Shown here in pieces: positions 15,926 to 23,912 of a DNA stretch of 64,000 nucleotides. Source of the DNA: Oscillospiraceae bacterium (lineage in GTDB: Bacteria > Bacillota > Clostridia > Oscillospirales > Ruminococcaceae); contig JAAWDH010000049.1 of the NCBI GenBank assembly GCA_022793675.1, positions 57,715-121,714 of the forward strand, in the 5' to 3' direction. Within the stretch, counting starts at the first letter, position 1; every line of letters starts with the position of its first letter. The notes beneath the pieces were generated by a model. The model was not told the DNA's origin and made no database searches. It saw nothing but the letters and a program-made list of their open reading frames with translations. The translations under genes were made by a program, and so were the position numbers.

Positions 15926-16699
15926 ATGGAAAAAATAAGACTGCAAAAAATTATCGCCGACAGCGGGTTCTGCTCCCGGCGGCAGGCGGAAAGCTACATC
16001 GAATCCGGCGTGGTGAAGGTCAACGGCCGGCCGGCGGCCATTGGCCAGAAGGCTGACCCAGCAAAAGACCTGATCACGGTTAACGGCGAGCGAATCGCCG
16101 CTCCGAAAGCCCGCCAAAACCTCTATCTAATGCTCTATAAACCCCGCGGCTATCTGACTGCGATGGCCGACGACCGGGGGCGGAAATGCGTCTCCCAGCT
16201 GGTGGCGGATCTGCCGCAGCGGGTCTATCCGGTGGGGCGGCTGGACTTGAATTCGGAGGGGCTTTTGCTGTTCACCAACGACGGCGAGTTCGCCAACGCG
16301 ATGACCCATCCCGCCCGCCAGGTGCCTAAAACGTACCGCGTGACAGTGCATGACCACGTTACAGAAGGCCAGCAGACCCGGTTGGCTATGGGCGTTGAGC
16401 TGGACGGGCGGATGACTGCGCCGGCAGAGGTGCGGGTGGCGGCTGAGGAGGAAGGGCGGACCGTGATGCTGATGACCATCACGGAAGGCCGCAACCGCCA
16501 GATCCGGCGGATGTGCGAAGCGGTCGGGCTGACAGTGGCGCGGCTGAAGCGCATTTCGATCGGCAGTTTGCGGCTGGGGATGCTGCGGCCTGGCGAGTAC
16601 CGGATGCTGACCAAAGATGAAGTCGACAATCTGAAACAAATCAGCCTAAAACAGACGGCCCCCAATCAACGCCCAGCTGTGAAAAAAGGCAGGCCCTGA
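15926..16699 (+). CDS. RsuA/RluB-family 23S/16S rRNA pseudouridine synthase
   Basis: An S4 RNA-binding domain occupies residues 1-60 ('MEKIRLQKIIADSGFCSRRQ', 'ESGVVKVNGRPA'). The catalytic core follows with 'YPVGRLDLNSEGLLLFTNDG', containing the catalytic Asp in GRLD, then 'ITEGRNRQIRRMCEAVGLTV' in the binding region. Length (257) and N-terminal S4 domain fit RluB-type enzymes, which modify 23S rRNA helix 89. The S4-plus-GRLD arrangement is also shared by RsuA, so the exact target is an inference. Confidence 0.92.
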   Translation: MEKIRLQKIIADSGFCSRRQAESYIESGVVKVNGRPAAIGQKADPAKDLITVNGERIAAPKARQNLYLMLYKPRGYLTAMADDRGRKCVSQLVADLPQRVYPVGRLDLNSEGLLLFTNDGEFANAMTHPARQVPKTYRVTVHDHVTEGQQTRLAMGVELDGRMTAPAEVRVAAEEEGRTVMLMTITEGRNRQIRRMCEAVGLTVARLKRISIGSLRLGMLRPGEYRMLTKDEVDNLKQISLKQTAPNQRPAVKKGRP

Positions 16700-16719
16700 A
16701 GGCCGGGAAGGAGAACATT

Positions 16720-17091
16720 ATGGTATTTCTGCGTCCGTTAAAAGCCGACGACCATTTTCCTGGGCTTACCGGTCCGGAGAGCGGTTTCCTTTACTATGTT
16801 GCGCTTGAAGGGGAGAGGCTGGCGGGTTTCTGCCGCTACCGCCGGAAGGCCGAGGAAATTGAGCTTCTGGAGCTATCAGACGGCGGCGATTTGGAGCTGG
16901 CCGACGGGCTTTTGCGAGCAGTTTTGGCTGCTGCTGTTGACTCCGGGGTTGACCGCGCAGCCCTTTCGGAAGAGGTTGCAGCGCGATTGGCACCGTTAAA
17001 GCTGCCCTTGTCTAGTGAAAACATCCTAAAATCTATCGAACAATTCCTATATTTTTGTAAAAATTGCGAAAAATCCAAAAGGGTATTGTGA
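16720..17091 (+). CDS. Unknown 123-residue protein, possibly GNAT-like remnant
   Basis: Begins 20 bp after the pseudouridine synthase with a GGGAAGGAG ribosome site. The opening 'MVFLRPLKADD' and 'FLYYVALEGERLAGFCRYRR' look like the first strands of a GNAT acetyltransferase, but the acetyl-CoA loop is not evident and the C-terminus ends in a Cys/Lys-rich segment. It may be a degenerate or very divergent acyltransferase-like protein. The stop codon overlaps the -35 box of the next promoter. Confidence 0.6.
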   Translation: MVFLRPLKADDHFPGLTGPESGFLYYVALEGERLAGFCRYRRKAEEIELLELSDGGDLELADGLLRAVLAAAVDSGVDRAALSEEVAARLAPLKLPLSSENILKSIEQFLYFCKNCEKSKRVL

Positions 17092-17114
17092 TTTTTTAGA
17101 CGTTGTAGTATAAT
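17086..17114 (+). promoter_or_regulatory. Promoter of the carboxyltransferase operon
   Basis: TTGTGA (17086-17091), 17-bp spacer, TATAAT (17109-17114). The implied leader is about 140 nt and is enclosed by a CCTGCCG (about 17158) / CGGCAGG (about 17222) stem. Confidence 0.75.
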
Positions 17115-17262
17115 ATAAACTGGGTGAATTTGATGGTTGTCCTTATAGAGATAGACGGCCTGCCGCGGCCTCATCCCCAAGGGACAGCTTTCAAGTTCTC
17201 TAACCGATGTAAAGCGGTGTCCGGCAGGGCGCTGCTGAAATACATAGAATGGGGGCAATAAA

Positions 17263-18591
17263 ATGAATTACCAAGCCAAGCTGGCAAAGCTTGAGGAAAT
17301 GAAATCCGCCTGCCAGACCGCTTCTCCCGCCAGGGAGCGCATTGCTGCGCTTTTTGACGAGGGCACCTTCACCGAAACCGACGGGTTCGCCGGGAAGGGC
17401 GTTATTACCGGCTGGGGCCAGGTGGAAGGCGGACTGGTGTACGCTTTTTCTCAGGATCTGAGCGCTATGGGCGGCGCTGTGGACCGTGCACACGCCAGGA
17501 AAATTGAAAAAGTTTATGAGCTGGCCGTTAAGAACGGCGCGCCGGTGGTTATGATCCTTGACTCCAACGGGGCCAAGGTCTCGGAAGGGCCGGAAATCCT
17601 GCAGAGTTATCAGCGCATCCTTTCTTTGTCCAACAACCTCTCCGGCGTGGTGCCGCAGGTGGCGGTGGTTGCCGGCAGCTGCGTGGGTATCGGCGCGATG
17701 ATGGCGGCTTCTGCCGACTTTGTAATCATGGCTGAAGACGCCGAGCTTTGCCTGACGGTAGGCGCTGACGGTTCGGCAAAAACCTGCGCCGAAAACGGCG
17801 TGGCCCATCTTTGCTGCGAGGATGCGGCGGCAGCTGTAAAAAAAGCCCGTGAGCTGATTACGATGCTGCCGTTGAACAACCTGTCGGTCGTTCCGGTCAG
17901 CGTTGAAGGCGCCCCTTCTGGTAAGACCGTTTCCACAGAACTCTCCCAAGCCGAACTTGCTGAGGCCGTCTGCGACGCCGGCTCGGTAATCGAGCTGAAA
18001 GCGGCCTTCGCCGACCATGTCTATACCGCCCTCGCCTCTATCGGCGGCAGCACGGTGGGCATCGTTGCGGTGAAGGGCGAGCTTTGCAGCAAATGCGCTG
18101 GCAAAGCCGCTGCTTTTGTCCGTTTCTGCGACAGCTTCAGCCTCCCTGTTGTGAGCTTTGTGGACGCCGAAGGCTTTGCCGGCTGTACCTGCCCCTGCGC
18201 GGCAGCGAAGCTGTCGGCAGCTTATGCCGATGCTACAACCGCCAAAATCACCGTTTACACTGGAAGCGCTATCGGCGCGGCCAGCGTCGCTTTCGGCAAT
18301 GCCGACTTGCGGGTTGCTTGGCCGGGCGCTGTGATTTCGGCGCTTGCTCCCGCTTCGGCTGTAGAGTTTTTCCGCCACGACGACCTGAAAGGCGCTGCCG
18401 ACTTGGCCGCCCGCCGCAGCGAGCTGGCTGAGGAATATGCCGACACCGAGGCAAGCCCCTTTGCCGCCGCTAAGGCCGGTATGGTGGAGGATATCGTTGC
18501 TCCCGCCGCTACCAGGGACCTGCTGATCTCTGCGCTGGAAAGCCTTGCCTCCAAGCGGGTTTCGAGACTGCCCAAAAAGCATTCCTGCTGA
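17263..18591 (+). CDS. Divergent acyl-CoA carboxyltransferase (MmdA/PccB/12S-like) subunit
   Basis: The 442-residue protein belongs to the carboxyl transferase family that moves CO2 between biotin and an acyl-CoA. N-terminal landmarks are 'ARERIAALFDEGTFTE' and 'VYAFSQDLSAMGGAVDRAHA'; the oxyanion-type loop is represented by 'NGAKVSEGPEIL', and a C-terminal half by 'YADATTAKITVYTGSAIGAA' and 'ADLRVAWPGAVISALAP'. It is about 60-80 residues shorter than typical MmdA, and its second Gly-rich loop ('GSCVGIGAMMAASADF') is unusual, so the acyl-CoA substrate is uncertain. It heads an operon with a biotin carrier and an OadA-like subunit. Confidence 0.85.
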   Translation: MNYQAKLAKLEEMKSACQTASPARERIAALFDEGTFTETDGFAGKGVITGWGQVEGGLVYAFSQDLSAMGGAVDRAHARKIEKVYELAVKNGAPVVMILDSNGAKVSEGPEILQSYQRILSLSNNLSGVVPQVAVVAGSCVGIGAMMAASADFVIMAEDAELCLTVGADGSAKTCAENGVAHLCCEDAAAAVKKARELITMLPLNNLSVVPVSVEGAPSGKTVSTELSQAELAEAVCDAGSVIELKAAFADHVYTALASIGGSTVGIVAVKGELCSKCAGKAAAFVRFCDSFSLPVVSFVDAEGFAGCTCPCAAAKLSAAYADATTAKITVYTGSAIGAASVAFGNADLRVAWPGAVISALAPASAVEFFRHDDLKGAADLAARRSELAEEYADTEASPFAAAKAGMVEDIVAPAATRDLLISALESLASKRVSRLPKKHSC

Positions 18592-18646
18592 CCGTTTTTG
18601 TCATCACGATGAATTTTGACTTTGACTATAGAAAGGTTCTGAAATC

Positions 18647-19030
18647 ATGAAAAGATTCAATATCACCGTCAACGGCAAGACCTATGATGTAGCGGTTGAG
18701 GAAACCGACGCTTCCTCTGCTCCTGTGGCAGCTGCCCCCGCAGCGCCAGCTGCTCCCGCTCCCGCCGCTCCTGCCCCTGCAGCCGCGCCCGCAGCCGCCC
18801 CCGCCGGCTCTGTTTCCGGTACCGACGTTAAGTCCCCGATGCCTGGCACCATCCTTGATGTTAAGGCTGCTGTGGGCGACAGTGTTGCCAAGGGCCAGGC
18901 CATCTTTGTGCTGGAAGCGATGAAGATGGAAAACGACATTGTTGCGCCGGTCGACGGCAAAATCGTCTCCATCACCGCCAAAAAGGGCGACAGCGTCAAC
19001 GCCAACGACGTGCTGGCTGTTGTCGGCTGA
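18647..19030 (+). CDS. Biotin carboxyl carrier subunit
   Basis: A short N-terminal segment ('FNITVNGKTYDVAVEE') is followed by an Ala/Pro linker (about residues 25-58) and a biotinyl domain with the canonical 'FVLEAMKMENDIVAPV', whose Lys is biotinylated. The arrangement matches the mobile biotin subunits of oxaloacetate or methylmalonyl-CoA decarboxylases and the 1.3S subunit of transcarboxylase. It lies between the two carboxyltransferase genes and should shuttle CO2 between them. Confidence 0.96.
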   Translation: MKRFNITVNGKTYDVAVEETDASSAPVAAAPAAPAAPAPAAPAPAAAPAAAPAGSVSGTDVKSPMPGTILDVKAAVGDSVAKGQAIFVLEAMKMENDIVAPVDGKIVSITAKKGDSVNANDVLAVVG

Positions 19031-19124
19031 GACCTGGGGTTTTCCCCTGTGAACCGGCGGCTCTCTGCCCCGGACAAGCGCCGGGAATGCCCGGCGACAT
19101 CAAACCAAGGAGGACTACCACCAA

Positions 19125-20540
19125 ATGGCTAAGAAAATCAAAATTGTCGAGACCGTCCTTCGTGACGCCCACCAGAGCTTGATTGCCACCCGGATGCCGC
19201 TGAGCGATATGCTCCCCATCTTGGGCGAAATGAATAACGCTGGCTATTACGCTGTGGAGTGCTGGGGCGGCGCTACCTTCGACTCCTGTCTGCGTTTCCT
19301 GAACGAAGACCCCTGGGAGCGGCTGCGCATCCTGCGCCGTGAGCTGCCCAGCACTAAGCTGCAAATGCTGTTCCGCGGCCAGAATATGCTGGGCTACCGC
19401 CATTACGCTGACGACGTGCTGGAATATTTTGTCCGTAAGTCTGTGGCCAACGGCATCGATATTATCCGTATCTTCGACGCTTTGAATGATATCCGCAACC
19501 TGGAAGCAACCATTAAAGCCGTTGAAGCCGTTAAAAAGGAAAACCCCAACGCCCATGCCCAGATCGCTATTTCCTACACCTTGGGCGAAACTTTCACTAC
19601 CGACTATTACGTCGGCTATGCCAAGCAGATTGAACAGGCCGGCGCAGATTCCATCTGCATCAAGGATATGGCCGCCCTGCTGACTCCTTACCGTACAGCC
19701 GAACTGGTCAAGGCTATCAAAGAGGCTGTGGCTATCCCGGTTAACATCCACACCCATTATACCTCCGGCCTTGCCTCAATGTGCCTCTTAAAGGGCATTG
19801 AAGCCGGCGCTGATATCATCGACACTGCCATGTCCCCGTTGGCGCTGGGTACTTCCCACGCCCCCACCGAGTCGATGGTCGCCGCCCTCCAGGGCACTGA
19901 GTATGACACAGGTTTGGATCTGAAGCAGCTGACCAAAATCCGCGATTACTTCATGACCCTGCGCAAAAAATACATCGACAGCGGCCTTTTGGACCCCAAG
20001 ATGCTGGCGACCGACGCCAACGCGCTGATTTACCAGGTCCCCGGCGGAATGCTTTCCAACCTTTTAAGCCAGCTCAAACAGGCCGGCAAGGAAGACCAGC
20101 TGGAAGATGTGCTGCGCGAAGTCCCGCGGGTGCGCCGCGACGCCGGTATGCCCCCGCTGGTCACCCCGACCTCCCAGATCGTCGGTACCCAGGCGGTGTT
20201 TAACGTTATCACCGGCGAGCGTTACAAGATGGTCACCAAAGAATTCAAAGGCCTTGTGCGCGGCGAGTACGGCAAGACCCCTGAACCCATCGACCCCGAG
20301 TTCCAGAAGCAGATTTGCAAAGACGAGCCGGTCATTACCTGCCGTCCCGCTGACCTGCTCAAGCCCGAGCTGGACACCCTGCGCCAGGAATGCGCCGAGT
20401 GGGTGGAGCAGGAGGAGGACGTCCTCAGCTATGCCCAATTCGGCCAGGTTGCGGTCAAATTCTTTGAAAAGCGCCGCAACGCAAAATTCGGCCTGGACGG
20501 CAAACGCGGCGATGCCGCCAACGGCGTCCATCCCGTCTAA
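19125..20540 (+). CDS. Oxaloacetate decarboxylase alpha / transcarboxylase 5S-like carboxyltransferase
   Basis: This 471-residue HMGL-like TIM-barrel protein shows 'VETVLRDAHQSLIATRM', 'AVECWGGATFDSCLRFLNED', 'MLFRGQNMLGYRHYADD', the catalytic Lys region 'GADSICIKDMAALLTP', and metal-binding 'VNIHTHYTSG' and 'DIIDTAMSPLALGTSH'. It transfers CO2 between oxaloacetate/pyruvate and biotin. The C-terminal biotin domain of fused OadA proteins is absent, consistent with the separate biotin gene upstream. No Na+-pump beta subunit is adjacent, so a transcarboxylase-type complex is as likely as a decarboxylase. AAGGAGG lies ahead of the ATG. Confidence 0.95.
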   Translation: MAKKIKIVETVLRDAHQSLIATRMPLSDMLPILGEMNNAGYYAVECWGGATFDSCLRFLNEDPWERLRILRRELPSTKLQMLFRGQNMLGYRHYADDVLEYFVRKSVANGIDIIRIFDALNDIRNLEATIKAVEAVKKENPNAHAQIAISYTLGETFTTDYYVGYAKQIEQAGADSICIKDMAALLTPYRTAELVKAIKEAVAIPVNIHTHYTSGLASMCLLKGIEAGADIIDTAMSPLALGTSHAPTESMVAALQGTEYDTGLDLKQLTKIRDYFMTLRKKYIDSGLLDPKMLATDANALIYQVPGGMLSNLLSQLKQAGKEDQLEDVLREVPRVRRDAGMPPLVTPTSQIVGTQAVFNVITGERYKMVTKEFKGLVRGEYGKTPEPIDPEFQKQICKDEPVITCRPADLLKPELDTLRQECAEWVEQEEDVLSYAQFGQVAVKFFEKRRNAKFGLDGKRGDAANGVHPV

Positions 20541-20559
20541 GAAAAATAGGATTTGATTT

Positions 20560-20610
20560 GGCGAAGAGTTCTGCGCCCCTTTTCTAGGGCGCAGGGCTGT
20601 TCGCCTTTTC
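20560..20610 (+). terminator. Rho-independent terminator of the carboxylase operon
   Basis: Outer stem GGCGAA/TTCGCC (20560-20565 and 20600-20605) encloses an inner CTGCGCCC/GGGCGCAG stem, followed by TTTTCCCTT. Confidence 0.75.
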
Positions 20611-20681
20611 CCTTGCCCGCTTTTAGGGCTGTTATCATTCATCATTCAACACATTCTGACATACCTGGAGGCTGTAAGGTC

Positions 20682-21554
20682 ATGAAAGAGATGCTTGGCC
20701 GTCTGTTTACCAAAAAAAACGGGAAAGACTTTTTGCTGATGACACTCGGCACGCTGCTGACTTCGGCAGGCGTGTACTTCTTTAAATTCCCCAACAATTT
20801 TTCGACCGGCGGCGTCACCGGTATCGGCGTCATTTTGGGGCACTATGTGTCTTGGCTGACGCCTAGTACGGTGGTGTCAATCTTGAACTATGTCTTGCTG
20901 GCAATTGGTTTTGCCGTGTTTGGGAAAAATTTCGGCTTCCGCACCGCCTATTGCAGCATCCTTCTTTCAGTGACGCTGCAATTATTAGAAATCGTCTACC
21001 CAATGGAGCGTCCCTTCACTGGACAGCCTTTCATGGAGCTGCTCTGCGCGGTGGGGCTGCCGGCAGTAGGCGCAGCAATCCTTTTTAACATTGACGCATC
21101 CACCGGCGGCACCGATGTTGTGGCGATGATTTTGAAAAAATTTACCAGCCTAGACATTGGCAAAGCGCTGTTGGCTTCGGACGCAGTGATTACGCTGGCG
21201 GCCTGTTTTGCTTTTGGGATGGAAACGGGGCTGTTTTCGATTTTTGGGCTGCTGATCAAAGCGTTCCTGGTTGACAGCGTCATCGAAAGCTTTAATATGT
21301 GCAAATATTTCACCATTGTCAGCAAAAATCCCGAACCGATCTGCGAATACATAACCCATTCCCTCAACCGTAGCGCTACGGTCATGGACGGTACCGGGGC
21401 CTTTTCCCATGATGGGCAAAAGGTAGTGCTGACCGTCATGAGCCGTGGACAGGCAATGCTGCTGCGGAAATTTATCCATACCAGCGATCCCCATGCATTT
21501 ATGATGATTACCAATACTAGCGAGATTATTGGCAAAGGTTTCCGTGGGGTGTAA
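20682..21554 (+). CDS. YitT-family membrane protein (DUF2179 C-terminus)
   Basis: The 290-residue protein has five to six membrane segments ('FLLMTLGTLLTSAGVYFFKF', 'STGGVTGIGVILGHYV', 'VVSILNYVLLAIGFAVFG') and a soluble C-terminal DUF2179 domain ending 'HAFMMITNTSEIIGKGF'. The family is widespread in Firmicutes; function is not established. The ATG at 20682 is chosen because GGAGG lies 10 nt upstream and the longer reading frame starts inside the preceding terminator region. Confidence 0.92.
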   Translation: MKEMLGRLFTKKNGKDFLLMTLGTLLTSAGVYFFKFPNNFSTGGVTGIGVILGHYVSWLTPSTVVSILNYVLLAIGFAVFGKNFGFRTAYCSILLSVTLQLLEIVYPMERPFTGQPFMELLCAVGLPAVGAAILFNIDASTGGTDVVAMILKKFTSLDIGKALLASDAVITLAACFAFGMETGLFSIFGLLIKAFLVDSVIESFNMCKYFTIVSKNPEPICEYITHSLNRSATVMDGTGAFSHDGQKVVLTVMSRGQAMLLRKFIHTSDPHAFMMITNTSEIIGKGFRGV

Positions 21555-21573
21555 AGGAAAGGGGCTGAAGATA

Positions 21574-21948
21574 ATGGGGAACTGCCCATGGCTGCGCACA
21601 GGCTGCTGCCGGCAAAATGGGATGCTGATGGTCTGCAACCTCACCGATCCGGCCATCTGCCAGGGGAAACAGCGTCAGGGTCAGACCTTCCGGGACTGCC
21701 GTTATTACCGCAACCCGCGGGAAGGGACGCCGGAAAATATGCGGCCCTGCCCGCTGTGTATCCGGGTGGAGCGGCGGGGACGCTATTACGCCTATTGTAC
21801 AAGCGTCAAATTCCCTGGGGCCGACGGGGAGAACGGGCTGTTAGTCACTGACGAAAACCGCGCGCTGATTTGTGTCGGGCATCAGGTCCGCGGGAAAAAA
21901 TACACCAGCTGTCCTTATTATAAAGGCGGCAAGCCCAAAAAGAAATAA
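21574..21948 (+). CDS. Cysteine-rich protein with internal duplication
   Basis: No family is recognised with certainty. The 124-residue product contains about a dozen Cys, including 'GNCPWLRTGCC' and 'RPCPLC', suggesting metal binding. Two segments are clearly related: 'ICQGKQRQGQTFRDCRYY' and 'ICVGHQVRGKKYTSCPYY', giving the pattern IC-x-G-x-Q-x2-G-x2-[FY]-x2-C-x-YY. It starts 19 bp after the YitT gene with an AAAGGAAAGGGG site and is probably cotranscribed. The basic C-terminus ('KGGKPKKK') could bind nucleic acid. Confidence 0.75.
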   Translation: MGNCPWLRTGCCRQNGMLMVCNLTDPAICQGKQRQGQTFRDCRYYRNPREGTPENMRPCPLCIRVERRGRYYAYCTSVKFPGADGENGLLVTDENRALICVGHQVRGKKYTSCPYYKGGKPKKK

Positions 21949-22023
21949 TGCGGGTACAGCAGTCTTTTACCTTGTGAGGATGTTTGGGCAGTTCGGCAGA
22001 TGAAAAAAGGAGGTGCATTCCTG

Positions 22024-22755
22024 ATGAAAGAAAATCCCTATGACCGCGATTCTTTTTTTCAGCAGTACGCTGGGATGGCCCGTTCACAGCAGGGCCTTGC
22101 CGGGGCGGGGGAATGGTATGCTTTAAAGCGGCTGCTCCCCGACCCAGCGGGGATGGATGTGCTGGATTTGGGCTGCGGTTTTGGCTGGCACTGCGCTTGG
22201 GCAGCGGAGCAAGGGGCGGCGTCGGTGCTGGGCATTGACCTATCGGAGAAAATGCTGGCTGAAGCGGCAAAGCGCTGCCTGGCAGAGCAGATCCGCTATC
22301 GCTGCTGCGCCATTGAAGATTACGAATATCCCGCTGATAGCTTTGACCTTGTGGTCAGCTCGCTGGCCTTCCATTATATCGAAGACTTTGTCAATATCTG
22401 CCGCGGTGTCGCTCATACCCTGCGCCCGGGCGGAAGATTCGTTTTTTCGGTGGAACACCCAGTGTTTACTGCCGAGGGACGGCAGGATTGGCTTTACGGC
22501 GAAGACGGAAACATCCGCTGCTGGCCCGTCGACCGTTATTTCTCGGCAGGCCCGCGCGAAGCAGTCTTCCTGGGTGAAAAGATGACAAAATATCACCGGA
22601 CATTGACCCAGTACGTTGGGGCGCTTTTAGCGGCGGGGTTTAAGCTTAGCGGCCTCGTGGAGCCTGAACCCGACCCTGCGATGCTGTATCTGCCGGGCAT
22701 GGCTGACGAGCTTCGCCGGCCAATGATGCTGTTGGTGTCGGCAGAGCTGGGATAA
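22024..22755 (+). CDS. Class I SAM-dependent methyltransferase
   Basis: The 243-residue protein has the SAM-binding motif I 'VLDLGCGFGWHCAWAAEQGA', motif II acidic end 'VLGIDLSEKML', and motif IV 'DLVVSSLAFHYI', then 'LRPGGRFVFSVEHPVF', resembling UbiE/BioC-type small-molecule methyltransferases. The start at 22024 is fixed by AAGGAGGTG at 22008-22015; an ATG at 22000 overlaps that site. The methyl acceptor is unknown. Confidence 0.9.
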   Translation: MKENPYDRDSFFQQYAGMARSQQGLAGAGEWYALKRLLPDPAGMDVLDLGCGFGWHCAWAAEQGAASVLGIDLSEKMLAEAAKRCLAEQIRYRCCAIEDYEYPADSFDLVVSSLAFHYIEDFVNICRGVAHTLRPGGRFVFSVEHPVFTAEGRQDWLYGEDGNIRCWPVDRYFSAGPREAVFLGEKMTKYHRTLTQYVGALLAAGFKLSGLVEPEPDPAMLYLPGMADELRRPMMLLVSAELG

Positions 22756-22761
22756 AATAGG

Positions 22762-22795
22762 AAAAGGCGCAAAGCCAATACTCTGCGCCTTTTTC
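22762..22795. terminator. Bidirectional terminator between methyltransferase and spoVT
   Basis: AAAAGGCGCA (22762-22771) pairs with TGCGCCTTTT (22784-22793); both strands end in a T-run, serving the two convergent genes. Confidence 0.85.
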
Positions 22796-22815
22796 CGCTA
22801 GAGAAACGGATGGAA

Positions 22816-23343
22816 TCAGCTTTTTAACTGGCTTGACAGGAAGGATGCGGCAGCCAGCGTCAGTTTGGTGTGCATTTCTGTCGCGGCATCGCCGCTTAAC
22901 AGCGCCACGCACCCGACTACATCGCTGCCCATGGTGATTGGGCAGCAGACTTCGATAGATTCAACATTGTCGGCAGGCTGCAAAGGTGGGGCGGCGTTGT
23001 CCCGCAGGTAGTTCTTGCGGCCTTCAAGCAGCTGCTCAAGTTGGGCCGAAATCGGCTTTTCCAGGATATCCTTTTCAGTGAGGCCCGCCGCGGCGATAAA
23101 ATGGTCGCGGTCGGCGATCAGGACGGGGAGCCCGCTCATACGGTTAAGCACTTCGGCGTATTGCCCGGCCAAGTTGTATAGCTCGCCGACGGGGGAATAC
23201 TTTTTGAAGATAACCTCGCCGTTCGCGTTGGTGTAGATCTCCAGCGAGTCCCCTTCGCGGATCCGCATGGTACGGCGGATCTCTTTGGGGATTACGATAC
23301 GGCCCAGGTCGTCAATTCTTCTTACAATTCCGGTGGCTTTCAT
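22816..23343 (-). CDS. spoVT: SpoVT-like transcription regulator (AbrB fold plus GAF-like domain)
   Basis: The N-terminal 50 residues form a swapped-hairpin AbrB DNA-binding domain ('MKATGIVRRIDDLGRIVIPK', 'EGDSLEIYTNANGEVIFKKY'). The remaining 120 residues form a GAF-like domain ('LIADRDHFIAAAG', 'MGSDVVGCVALLSGD'). Total length, 175, matches SpoVT of Bacillus (178), a forespore regulator of late sporulation and germination genes. Its presence supports a spore-forming Firmicute. It is monocistronic, with a long upstream intergenic region. Confidence 0.93.
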   Translation of the reverse strand: MKATGIVRRIDDLGRIVIPKEIRRTMRIREGDSLEIYTNANGEVIFKKYSPVGELYNLAGQYAEVLNRMSGLPVLIADRDHFIAAAGLTEKDILEKPISAQLEQLLEGRKNYLRDNAAPPLQPADNVESIEVCCPITMGSDVVGCVALLSGDAATEMHTKLTLAAASFLSSQLKS

Positions 23344-23912
23344 TTTGATTTAACCATGCCTTTCTTCATTCAAAGGTTTCCGTCCAGCGCAAAGGGTGAA
23401 TTGGTCGCGTCTGGATTTATTGATATTATTTACCGTGGGCAAAAGATGTATACCTGCTTTTGCAGAAAACCTAAAAAAGCATGTCCCGAAGGTTCTTGAA
23501 AAGATGGGTTTGTTATTTTTCAAGCAGGCTTGGGACGAGGCGGGGCCGTCCACCCCTGTTGCGCTGCCGCCTCGCTGCCTGTAAATTCCGGCAAAGCAAA
23601 ATTGCGAGCCGGGTTTTGACGGAATCGTAAGGCCTAACTTTTTTTGAGATCTGCCTCTGGCCTGAAAGGCGGAGGCCCGTCCCGCGTCAAGCGGCGTCTG
23701 CTTGCGCGGGAACAAATCCTCTCTTTCAAATCAGCCGGGCGTCTGCGTGCGCACACGCGCCGGGCAGATTTTACATTGTTTGACAATTACAGTTTAATGC
23801 AAACGGGCCGTAAAGTCAAGCCCTAAATTGATATATTCAGAAAAAGTTGGATATTGTCATAACATTTTCTCCATTATTACCGATTTTCAAACAACCAAGG
23901 AGGTCGTATTTT
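23344..23912. other. 569-bp intergenic region between spoVT and cutC, with tandem GC-rich hairpins
   Basis: No convincing gene was found. Near spoVT is a GCAAAAG/CTTTTGC hairpin (about 23439-23463). At 23653-23765 three hairpins lie in a row: GCCTC/GAGGC with inner GCCT/AGGC; CCCGCG-CAAGC/GCTTG-CGCGGG (23681-23710); and a weaker GGCG/CGCC one. The last two share GCGTCTGC. They could be a structured RNA, part of the spoVT leader, or a boundary element. Confidence 0.5.

Noticed and set aside
17200..18582. 460-codon open frame antisense to the carboxyltransferase gene
   Set aside because: The plus-strand frame encodes a recognisable enzyme; the antisense product has no family resemblance and no start signals.
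23600..23800. RNase P, tmRNA or SRP RNA in the hairpin-rich gap
   Set aside because: None of the diagnostic conserved segments of these RNAs was found.
23644..23826. Possible small gene in the spoVT-cutC gap
   Set aside because: The frame crosses strong hairpins, has no ribosome site, and yields a composition typical of chance translation.
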